Assembly: GCA_964568815.1 (NCBI GenBank)
Contig: CAZMRY010000080.1
Location: 1-6,283, forward strand
Length of the DNA: 6,283 nucleotides
Reading direction: 5' to 3'
Source of the DNA: RGIG8700 sp964568815
GTDB lineage: Bacteria; Bacillota; Clostridia; RGIG6154
This document shows positions 1 through 5,896 of the stretch, piece after piece. The notes below the pieces were generated by a model. The model saw nothing but the letters and a program-made list of their open reading frames with translations. It did no database searches and had not been told where the DNA came from. Both the position numbers and the translations under genes were made by a program. Numbering within the stretch: the stretch's first letter is position 1; each line of letters starts with the position of its first letter.

Positions 1-1
1 T

Positions 2-93
2 TGGCGGAGATGGTGGGATTTGAACCCACGTGCCGCTCATCACGGCAACACGATTTCCAATCGTGCTCGTTATGACCACTTCGATACATCTCC
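2..93 (-). tRNA. tRNA-Ser (anticodon GGA)
   Basis: Read on the minus strand this folds as a complete class II tRNA. The acceptor stem is GGAGATG (93-87) with CATCTCC (12-6), followed by discriminator G and an encoded CCA at 4-2. The anticodon stem CACGA/TCGTG encloses the 7-base loop TTGGAAA, giving anticodon GGA (58-56), which reads UCC and UCU serine codons. The long variable arm with stem GCCG/CGGC is typical of serine tRNAs, and the T arm GTGGG-TTCAAAT-CCCAC is intact. The 3' flank and any terminator lie outside the window. Confidence 0.97.
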
Positions 94-101
94 ATATTAA
101 G

Positions 102-131
102 TTACTAAACTATGATACACTAATTTGTCAA
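102..131 (-). promoter_or_regulatory. Possible sigma-A promoter of tRNA-Ser
   Basis: On the minus strand a perfect -35 hexamer TTGACA (131-126) is followed after 18 bases by TAGTAA (107-102), which is a weak -10. Transcription would start near position 95, a few bases before the mature tRNA 5' end at 93, which is where a tRNA promoter is expected. The -35 match is strong and the -10 match is only 3 of 6, so the call rests mainly on position. Confidence 0.4.
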
Positions 132-146
132 AAAAATCAAGGGTAT

Positions 147-192
147 TTTGAAAAAAGTTAAAGTATTCTTTGAAAAAAGTTAAAGTATTCTT
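147..192. repeat. 22-bp tandem duplication in the divergent spacer
   Basis: Two perfect, directly adjacent copies of a 22-base unit occupy 147-168 and 169-190, with two more matching bases after them. Each unit starts TTTGAAAAAAG and ends AAAGTATTC. It lies between the tRNA and the LysM-GH18 gene and ends about 24 bases before that gene's ribosome binding site. The period is about two helical turns, so the two copies present the same DNA face. It could be a recent slippage duplication or a paired protein-binding site; the sequence does not decide between them. Confidence 0.8.
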
Positions 193-224
193 GTATCCTG
201 CATAAAATACAACGAGGTGATATT

Positions 225-1445
225 TTGATTATTCATACAGTAAGACCCGAGGAAACAATATACAGTATAGCAAACAATTACGGAGTAAGCGAAAATCTGC
301 TTGCCTTGAATAACGGTGTAAATGATACACTTGTACCGGGAGAAGACCTTGTTGTGCTATTTCCGTCTTTAACACACACAGTTGATTTCGGAGAAACTTT
401 AGAATCGATAGCTGAGATATATTCTGTAACAGTAAGGGAACTGTTCAGAAACAATTATTATCTTAAAGGAAGAGAAAATATTTATCCTGGGCAGACACTT
501 GTTATATCCTATACCGATATGCCTGAAAGGAGTATTTTAACAAATGGTTATGCATATCCTTTTGTAAATGAAAATGTTTTAAGAACATCAATGCCGTATG
601 TTGACTATCTTACCCCATTTACATACGGACTTACATATAACGGAAATCTTTTAAATCTCGATGATGAAAAGCTTATAAGGATTGCAAAAGAATATAAAAC
701 AAAGTCTGCTATGCACATTTCGACTCTTGACGAAAATGACAGATTTGACAGCAACCTTGCAGCTAATATATTAAATAATCCCGGATTGCAGGATATACTT
801 TACGAAGATGTAAGGAGAGTTGTGAAGGAAAAGGGATATTCTGCAATAGATATAGATTTTGAATATATAAACGGTTCTGAAAGTGAAAAATATGCAAACT
901 TTGTTGCAAAACTTGGTACACTTGGTTATCCTGTTATAGTTGCCGCCGCACCAAAAACCTCAGCAACCCAGAAAGGTCAGCTGTACGAGGGCCATAACTA
1001 CCGCCTTTTAGGTCAGGCGGCAGATTATTTGTTTGTTATGACATATGAATGGGGATATACATACGGACCGCCTCTGCCTGTTGCTCCGATACAGAATGTA
1101 AGGAGAGTTATTGATTATGCCGTGACGGAAGTGTCACCTGAAAAAATACTTTTAGGTATACCAAACTATGGATATGACTGGAAACTGCCCTTTGTGCAGG
1201 GTACATCAAGGGCAACATCAATAGGTAACCGTCAGGCTGTTGAAATTGCAAGAGAAAAAAGAGCAGAAATCTTCTTTGATGAAACTGCACAAACACCATA
1301 TTTTAATTATACGGATCAGTCGGGAGAGCATATTGTGTGGTTTGAAAATGCAAGGAGCATAAAGGCAAAATTTGACCTGTTAAACTCCTATAATCTTGCA
1401 GGTGCAGGCTACTGGAACTTAATGCGTGAATTTCCGCAGCTCTGG
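225..1445 (+). CDS. LysM-LysM-GH18 glycosidase, spore cortex-lytic SleL/YaaH type (3' end lost in assembly gap)
   Basis: Likely an N-acetylglucosaminidase acting on spore cortex peptidoglycan, as known for SleL/YaaH. Two LysM domains come first (about residues 2-45 and 50-95), then a GH18 barrel (about 105-407). The catalytic region reads AIDIDFEYI, with the expected acid E213 after D209 and D211; the first Asp of the classic DxxDxDxE motif is Ser here. VMTYEWGY (271-278), GIPNYGYDW (311-319) and the near-terminal GYWNLMREFPQLW fit the family. There is no signal peptide: LysM begins at residue 2, as in YaaH, which is made in the mother cell. The start is TTG with GAGGTGA 4 bases upstream; the next in-frame ATG is at residue 99, which would remove both LysM domains. 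The frame is open to the N run at 1446. From memory of family length only some 10-20 residues are missing. An apparent stop at 1557-1559 is meaningless because the gap size is unknown. Confidence 0.88.
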
Positions 1446-1545
1446 NNNNNNNNNNNNNNNNNNNNNNNNNNNNNNNNNNNNNNNNNNNNNNNNNNNNNNN
1501 NNNNNNNNNNNNNNNNNNNNNNNNNNNNNNNNNNNNNNNNNNNNN
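1446..1545. other. Assembly gap (100 N)
   Basis: Exactly 100 unknown bases, the conventional filler for a scaffold gap of unknown length. It removes the C-terminal end and stop codon of the LysM-GH18 gene and any terminator after it. The true distance and reading frame across it are undefined, so nothing should be translated through it. Confidence 0.98.
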
Positions 1546-1555
1546 AATATTACAT

Positions 1556-1585
1556 TTGATTTCCGCTTATTATTTGTGTTATAAT
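1556..1585 (+). promoter_or_regulatory. Sigma-A promoter with extended -10 for the LysM-CAP gene
   Basis: TTGATT (1556-1561) and a perfect TATAAT (1580-1585) are separated by 18 bases, and TGT directly before the -10 gives the extended TGn element. The start would be near 1592, leaving a leader of about 34 nt before the ATG at 1626. The ribosome binding site GGAGGT (1612-1617) is 8 bases before the start. This points to an independent transcription unit rather than read-through from the upstream gene. Confidence 0.75.
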
Positions 1586-1625
1586 TTGTGTGCGTTGTTG
1601 TTGAATTATACGGAGGTATAATACA

Positions 1626-2225
1626 ATGATAAAAAAATTAACAATATCGGCATTAATCGCCGCAAACGTTATGTCACTTTCAGCCTTTGCGGCAACACAC
1701 ACAGTGAAAAAAGGGGACACATTATGGAAAATATCAAATTCCTACGAGGTTGGCTTAAGCGAAATTAAATCTGCAAATACACAGATTAAAAATTACGACC
1801 TTATCTATCCGGGCGACCTTATTAATGTTCCCACAACCGACACATCGATTTCAAGTTACGAAAGCGAAGTAATAAGACTTGTAAATGAAATCAGAAAAGA
1901 GAACGGTCTTAAGGAATTAACAACAGACTGGCAGCTTTCCCGTGTTGCAAGATACAAGTCACAGGATATGAAAAATAATAACTATTTTTCACACACAAGT
2001 CCAACCTACGGTTCACCTTTTGATATGATGAAATCCTTTGGTATATCATACAAAAGTGCAGGTGAAAACATTGCAAAAGGTCAGAAAACACCACAGGCAG
2101 TAGTAAATGCGTGGATGAATTCATCAGGTCACAGAGCAAACATTCTCAACTCATCTTATACCCACATTGGAGTAGGCTATGTTGCTGATGGTAACTACTG
2201 GACACAAATGTTCATCAGTAAATAA
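1626..2225 (+). CDS. Secreted LysM-CAP (SCP/YkwD-like) domain protein
   Basis: A 199-residue exported protein of unknown exact role, probably bound to cell wall or spore peptidoglycan. A signal peptide runs from MIKK through a hydrophobic core to SAFA, with likely cleavage after A22. One LysM domain follows at once (about 25-69, HTVKKGDTLWKIS to PGDLINVP). After a short linker comes a CAP/SCP domain (about 77-199) with its usual conserved positions: H123 in YFSHTSP, E147 in GENIAKG and H169 in SGHRANIL. CAP proteins of this YkwD-like group are widespread in Bacillota and some are sporulation-associated; their biochemical activity is mostly unsettled. The ATG has a strong GGAGGT site 8 bases upstream and its own promoter. 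No convincing terminator follows it, so transcripts may end at the glp leader terminator. Its placement next to another LysM protein suggests a shared envelope or spore setting, which is inference. Confidence 0.93.
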   Translation: MIKKLTISALIAANVMSLSAFAATHTVKKGDTLWKISNSYEVGLSEIKSANTQIKNYDLIYPGDLINVPTTDTSISSYESEVIRLVNEIRKENGLKELTTDWQLSRVARYKSQDMKNNNYFSHTSPTYGSPFDMMKSFGISYKSAGENIAKGQKTPQAVVNAWMNSSGHRANILNSSYTHIGVGYVADGNYWTQMFISK

Positions 2226-2238
2226 AAGCTTAAAAAAC

Positions 2239-2267
2239 TTGACAAAAACCAAAAAATAGAGTAATAT
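2239..2267 (+). promoter_or_regulatory. Sigma-A promoter of the glp operon
   Basis: A perfect -35 TTGACA (2239-2244) and TAATAT (2262-2267, 4 of 6 to TATAAT) are spaced by the optimal 17 bases. Transcription would start near 2274, leaving an untranslated leader of about 80 nt before the ATG at 2356. The promoter begins 13 bases after the preceding stop codon and is the only good candidate before the five-gene set. Confidence 0.8.
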
Positions 2268-2270
2268 AGC

Positions 2271-2300
2271 TTTGATACAGAGAATTGGAGTCGTATCAAA
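2271..2300. repeat. Inverted repeat TTTGATAC / GTATCAAA over the glp transcription start
   Basis: Perfect 8-base arms at 2271-2278 and 2293-2300 are separated by 14 bases, with 22 bp between arm centres. The right arm overlaps the ascending strand of the leader terminator, so if both arms are transcribed the two RNA folds exclude each other. The predicted start near 2274 would leave only GATAC of the left arm in the RNA, so a DNA operator for a dimeric regulator is an equally good reading. Confidence 0.55.
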
Positions 2301-2341
2301 ATAAGACACTGGTCTTATTTTGGTGCGGCTTCTTTGTTTTT
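2287..2341 (+). terminator. Leader intrinsic terminator (attenuator), probable GlpP target
   Basis: The leader RNA forms an uninterrupted 21-pair stem, 2287-2307 with 2312-2332, closed by the 4-base loop ACTG. The upper 10 pairs are perfect Watson-Crick (AAAATAAGAC with GTCTTATTTT); the lower part includes four G-U pairs. The U tract TTTGTTTTT (2333-2341) follows at once, and the ribosome binding site AGAGGAG starts two bases later. A terminator between a promoter and its first gene implies regulated read-through. In Bacillus subtilis, GlpP with glycerol-3-phosphate relieves such termination in glp leaders, and a glpP gene is the fourth gene here. Confidence 0.85.
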
Positions 2342-2355
2342 GAGAGGAGAAAAAT

Positions 2356-3789
2356 ATGTTTGATGTGGCTATAATCGGAGCAGGCGTTACAGGCGGTATG
2401 ATAGCAAGAGAGCTTACAAGATACGGCCTTAAGGTATGTCTGCTTGAAAAAGAAAACGATGTTGCGACAGGTGCAACAAAGGCAAATTCCGCAATTGTGC
2501 ACGCAGGATTTGATGCAAAAGAGGGGAGTCTTAAAGCTCTTTTAAATGTAAAGGGTTCGGAGATGATGGAGCAGGTTGCAAAAGAGCTTGGAGTAAAGTA
2601 TAAAAACAACGGTTCACTTGTTATAGGCTTTAATGAAGAAGACAAACATACAATTAAAGAACTTTTTGAAAGAGGCATAAAAAACGGAGTAAAGGGTCTT
2701 AAAATCTTAGACAAGGATGCAGTTAAAGAAAAAGAACCCAATATCTCATCAAATGTTACCTGTGCACTCTGGGCACCAACAGGTGCAATAATCTGCCCTT
2801 ATGAATTAACGGTTGCGGCTATTGGAAATGCAATGGATAACGGAGCAGAGATTAAACTTAATTTCTGTGTAAGGGATATAGAAAAAACAAAAGATGGCTT
2901 TGCTGTAAAATCTGAAAATGAAACGGTTGATGCAAAATGGATCATAAATGCGGCAGGACTTTACACAGATGAAATAGCAAAAATGGTTGGAGATAACAGC
3001 TTTGACATTCACCCAAGAAAAGGTGAGTATATTCTTCTTGACAGAGAATGTGAAGGCCTTGTTACACATGCAATATTCAGAACCCCAAGTAAAATGGGAA
3101 AGGGAATTCTTGTTTCAAACACTGTAGATAATAACATTTTACTTGGTCCTACATCAGTAGACGGAGAAGATAAAGAGAATAAAGCAACAACACAAGAAGG
3201 CTTTGATAAAATCATAAAAGAAGCATTTGAAAATGTTGATAATATACCTTTAAACAAAACAATAACATCTTTCTGCGGTCTTCGTGCAGTAGGAAGTACA
3301 GGTGATTTTATAATTAATTCACCGAAAGAGGGCTTTATAAATGTAGCAGGAATTGAATCACCTGGTCTTTCATCAGCACCTGCAATTGCAGAGTATGTAA
3401 GAGATATGATGAAAGATATGGGTGTTGAACTTCAGGAGAGAAAAGATTTTAATCCCATAAGAAAACCAATGCACTACTTTAAAGATGCGTCAGTAGAGGA
3501 AAAAAACAGAATAATAAAAGAAAACAGCTCTTTCGGTAAAATTATCTGCAGATGCGAAACGGTGTCAGAGGGCGAAATTATTGAGGCCATAAGAACAAAT
3601 CCAAAGCCAAGAGATTTAGACGGAGTAAAAAGAAGAACAAGAGCACAAATGGGCAGATGTCAGGGTGGATTTTGTATGCCATACATAGTTGAACTTCTTT
3701 CAAAGGAACTTAACATTGCCTATGAAGATATATCAAAATTCGGCGGAGACTCAAAAGTTAATGTTGGTTTAACAAAGGAGGGAATGTAA
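2356..3789 (+). CDS. glpA: GlpA-like FAD-dependent glycerol-3-phosphate dehydrogenase with C-terminal BFD-like [2Fe-2S] domain
   Basis: Probably oxidises sn-glycerol-3-phosphate to dihydroxyacetone phosphate using FAD. The N-terminal Rossmann fold shows IIGAGVTG (6-13) and the ribose-binding E31. ATGATKANSAIVHAG (37-51) is the conserved substrate/FAD region of DAO-family dehydrogenases, and NAAG (198-201) and IESPGLSSAPA (333-343) also fit. A C-terminal Fer2_BFD domain (about 395-455) keeps all four cluster cysteines: C398-x-C400 and C435-x4-C440. At 477 residues it is shorter than E. coli GlpA (about 540) and matches the Clostridia form. The ATG has AGAGGAG 6 bases upstream and is first in the operon behind the attenuator. 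The fold alone would also fit an LhgO-type 2-hydroxyacid oxidase, but the leader terminator and downstream glpP favour glycerol-3-phosphate. Confidence 0.9.
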   Translation: MFDVAIIGAGVTGGMIARELTRYGLKVCLLEKENDVATGATKANSAIVHAGFDAKEGSLKALLNVKGSEMMEQVAKELGVKYKNNGSLVIGFNEEDKHTIKELFERGIKNGVKGLKILDKDAVKEKEPNISSNVTCALWAPTGAIICPYELTVAAIGNAMDNGAEIKLNFCVRDIEKTKDGFAVKSENETVDAKWIINAAGLYTDEIAKMVGDNSFDIHPRKGEYILLDRECEGLVTHAIFRTPSKMGKGILVSNTVDNNILLGPTSVDGEDKENKATTQEGFDKIIKEAFENVDNIPLNKTITSFCGLRAVGSTGDFIINSPKEGFINVAGIESPGLSSAPAIAEYVRDMMKDMGVELQERKDFNPIRKPMHYFKDASVEEKNRIIKENSSFGKIICRCETVSEGEIIEAIRTNPKPRDLDGVKRRTRAQMGRCQGGFCMPYIVELLSKELNIAYEDISKFGGDSKVNVGLTKEGM

Positions 3790-5025
3790 ATGAGAGACCT
3801 TGTAATAATCGGCGGCGGTCCTGCAGGAATGAGTGCTGCGGTGGCAGCATATGAAAGCGGAATAAGAGATATACTCATAATAGAAAGAGACGAAAAGCTG
3901 GGCGGTATTCTTCAGCAATGCATACATAACGGATTCGGACTTCACAAATTTGGCGAAGAGCTTACAGGTCCTGAATATGCCTGGAGATATGAAAAAAAGG
4001 TAAAAGAACTTGGCATTGAGTGTAAACTCAACACTATGGTGCTTGATATAACCGAAGATAAAATCATAACTGCAACAAACAAAGAAGACGGTGTTTTCTT
4101 TATTGAGGCTAAAGCTATAATTCTTGCTATGGGCTGCAGAGAGCGTTCAAAGGGTGCACTTAACATACCGGGTCACAGACCGTCAGGAATTTTCAGTGCA
4201 GGAACAGCACAGAAATTTGTTAATATGAAAGGTTATATGCCTGGAAAAGAGGTTGTAATCTTAGGTTCAGGCGATATTGGACTTATAATGGCAAGAAGAA
4301 TGACCTTGGAGGGCGCAGAGGTAAAGGCTGTTTGCGAGCTTATGACATACTCTGGGGGACTTGCAAGAAACATAGAGCAATGTCTTAACGATTTTGATAT
4401 CCCTCTTAAATTAAGCCATACCGTTGTAGAAATTCACGGTAAAGAAAGACTTGTGGGTGTAACAATTGCAAAGGTAGATGAAAACAGAAGACCAATAGAA
4501 GAAACAAAAGAATATATCAAATGTGATACCTTGCTTCTTTCAGTGGGTCTTATTCCTGAAAACGAGCTTACCCAAAAAGCAGGTATTGAGCTTGATAAAA
4601 TAACAAGCGGAGCGGTAGTAGACCAGAAGAGAGAAACTTCTGTAGAAGGCATATTTGCCTGCGGGAATGTACTTCATGTTCACGATCTGGTTGATTATGT
4701 TTCAGATGAAGCAGAAATTGCAGGCAAAAGTGCGGCAAACTATATTAAAAATGAACAACGAGCAAAAACAGATATAAAAGTTTTATGTGACGGAAAAGTA
4801 AGATACACAGTACCACAGAAAATAACAAACATAGAAGACACAAATGTATATTTCAGAGTAGCAGATGTGTTCAGAAATGTAAGAATTAATGTATATGCAG
4901 ATAATAAGCTTGTTAAATCAGTAAATAAGATTAAGGTTGCACCGGGAGAAATGGAAATGGTTAAGCTCCCTGTTGAAATCTTAAGTAATGCTGGTGAAAT
5001 ATGCTTTAAGCTGGAGGAAAAATGA
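3790..5025 (+). CDS. FAD/NAD(P)-dependent oxidoreductase, second flavoprotein of the glp operon
   Basis: A 411-residue pyridine nucleotide-disulfide oxidoreductase-type flavoprotein. It has two nucleotide folds: FAD-binding IIGGGPAG (6-13, acidic E32) and NAD-binding ILGSGDIG (157-164). The FAD-closing region reads GIFACGNVLHVHDLVDYVS (287-305). A tail of about 90 residues lies beyond the reductase core. It is not a close relative of E. coli GlpB, but probably fills an equivalent slot, passing electrons between the GlpA-like flavin/[2Fe-2S] centre and NAD(H) or another carrier; this is inference from gene order. In Clostridia this COG0446 gene regularly follows the GlpA-like gene. The ATG immediately follows the upstream stop codon, with AGGAGG (3776-3781) 8 bases before it, and its end overlaps the next gene by 4 bases (ATGA), suggesting translational coupling and fixed stoichiometry. 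Confidence 0.9.
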   Translation: MRDLVIIGGGPAGMSAAVAAYESGIRDILIIERDEKLGGILQQCIHNGFGLHKFGEELTGPEYAWRYEKKVKELGIECKLNTMVLDITEDKIITATNKEDGVFFIEAKAIILAMGCRERSKGALNIPGHRPSGIFSAGTAQKFVNMKGYMPGKEVVILGSGDIGLIMARRMTLEGAEVKAVCELMTYSGGLARNIEQCLNDFDIPLKLSHTVVEIHGKERLVGVTIAKVDENRRPIEETKEYIKCDTLLLSVGLIPENELTQKAGIELDKITSGAVVDQKRETSVEGIFACGNVLHVHDLVDYVSDEAEIAGKSAANYIKNEQRAKTDIKVLCDGKVRYTVPQKITNIEDTNVYFRVADVFRNVRINVYADNKLVKSVNKIKVAPGEMEMVKLPVEILSNAGEICFKLEEK

Positions 5026-5369
5026 AAAGAGAATTAATTTGTATAGTATGTCCTAAGGGATGTAATTTAACTGTTGAAATTCAGGACAACAAAGTAGTGT
5101 CTGTTGGCGGTAACACATGTAAAAGAGGGGAAGAGTATGCAATAAATGAGTGTACTAACCCTGTAAGATGTGTTACCACAACAATGAAAACAAAAGAGGG
5201 CGAGCCTGTTTCAGTAAAAACAGATGCTCCAATGCCAAAAGAAAAAATGTTTGAGCTTATGAAAATCATAAACAGTAAAAAAGCAGAGTTGCCAATTTCA
5301 GTTGGTGATGTTATAATAGAAAATGTGTTTGGATGTAATATTGTTGCAACTCAGAATAAAGGTGATTAA
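5022..5369 (+). CDS. DUF1667 cysteine-rich protein (COG3862), putative Fe-S subunit
   Basis: A 115-residue protein of the uncharacterised DUF1667 family, which travels with the two preceding flavoproteins in Clostridia. Six of its seven cysteines lie in the first half: C7-x2-C10-x3-C14, C33, C44 and C50. The pattern CIVCPKGCNLTVEI, then a short hairpin and GNTCKRGEEYA, resembles the N-terminal [4Fe-4S] segment of molybdopterin oxidoreductases (CxxCxxxC ... CxxG), so an iron-sulfur cluster is a fair prediction though not proven for this family. The C-terminal half ends in a conserved-looking stretch, VGDVIIENVFGCNIVAT (93-109). There is no signal peptide or membrane segment, so it should be cytosolic. 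It starts inside the stop codon of the upstream gene with GGAGG 4 bases before the ATG. It may serve as the third subunit or electron-transfer module where E. coli uses GlpC. Confidence 0.88.
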   Translation: MKRELICIVCPKGCNLTVEIQDNKVVSVGGNTCKRGEEYAINECTNPVRCVTTTMKTKEGEPVSVKTDAPMPKEKMFELMKIINSKKAELPISVGDVIIENVFGCNIVATQNKGD

Positions 5370-5894
5370 ATGATAATAGCAGCAGTTCGTTGTGAAAAAG
5401 AGTTTGAAGAGGCGTTAAACAGCAATGTGAGTATAATGTTTGATTTAAGCCCTTCAATTCTGACACTTGAAGAAAAAGTAAATAAAGCCCATAGTAAAAA
5501 GAAAAAACTCTTTATCCACTTAGATCTTGCAGAAGGAATAGGCAAGGATAAAGAGGGGATAAAGTTCGCTAAAAAAATCGGAGTAGACGGCATAATAAGT
5601 ACAAGAGTAAACATAATTAAAATTGCAAGAGAAGAAAACCTCTTTACTGTACAAAGATTTTTTATAGTAGATTCACAGTCTGTAAATACAACTATTGAGG
5701 CGGTAAAATCGTCAAAACCAAGTATGATTGAAATTATGCCGGGCATACTTGAAAAGGTTGTTAAAAAGCTTAAAAACGAGATAAATATACCTATAATTGC
5801 AGGTGGCCTGATTGAAACAAAAGCAGAAATCAAGGCATCACTCGATGCAGGTGCATCAGCAGTTTCAACGGGTAAAAAAGAATTCTGGAGATAA
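5370..5894 (+). CDS. glpP: GlpP, glycerol-3-phosphate-responsive antiterminator
   Basis: A cytosolic RNA-binding regulator with a TIM-barrel-like fold. In Bacillus subtilis GlpP with glycerol-3-phosphate lets RNA polymerase pass leader terminators of glp genes and stabilises the message. Family signatures appear in order: FIHLDLAEGIG (48-58), GVDGIISTR (71-79), FTVQRFFIVDS (92-102), EIMPGI (121-126), IPIIAGGLIET (140-150), GASAVSTGKKEFW (161-173). The barrel phosphate-binding positions AGG and STG are present. At 174 residues it is a little shorter than B. subtilis GlpP (about 190), mostly at the N-terminus. The ATG immediately follows the DUF1667 stop codon, with AAAGGTGA 4 bases before it. 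Since the gene lies behind the leader terminator at 2287-2341, it probably controls its own synthesis; basal read-through would seed the loop. Confidence 0.93.
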   Translation: MIIAAVRCEKEFEEALNSNVSIMFDLSPSILTLEEKVNKAHSKKKKLFIHLDLAEGIGKDKEGIKFAKKIGVDGIISTRVNIIKIAREENLFTVQRFFIVDSQSVNTTIEAVKSSKPSMIEIMPGILEKVVKKLKNEINIPIIAGGLIETKAEIKASLDAGASAVSTGKKEFWR

Positions 5895-5896
5895 TT

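Noticed and set aside
126..132. TGTCAAA similar to a Spo0A box (TGTCGAA)
   Set aside because: There is one mismatch in a 7-base motif in A-rich sequence, and the site coincides with the TTGACA -35 of the tRNA promoter, which explains it better.
201..208. CATAAAAT resembling a sigma-E -10 element (CATACAAT-like) before the LysM-GH18 gene
   Set aside because: A start about 7 bases downstream would fall inside the ribosome binding site at 214-220, and no fitting -35 lies at 13-15 bases spacing. The match is probably chance in A+T-rich DNA.
1546..1559. Apparent end of the LysM-GH18 reading frame after the gap (YYI then TGA)
   Set aside because: The frame was carried through 100 filler N of unknown true length, and these bases overlap the promoter of the next gene.
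2226..2250. Possible terminator for the LysM-CAP gene around AAGCTTAAAAAACTT
   Set aside because: Only a 6-base palindrome and short A runs are present, with no stable stem or U tract before the glp promoter begins at 2239.
2151..2741. Long open frame of 196 codons on the minus strand
   Set aside because: It overlaps the end of the CAP gene, the glp promoter and attenuator, and the GlpA FAD-binding region. Its translation is low-complexity, rich in Ser, Phe and Leu, with no family signature, so it is a shadow of the coding strand.
5366..5833. Open frame of 155 codons on the minus strand opposite glpP
   Set aside because: It lies almost entirely within glpP, whose motifs are unmistakable. 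The antisense product shows only Ser/Phe/Ile-rich composition typical of the complement of A+T-rich genes.
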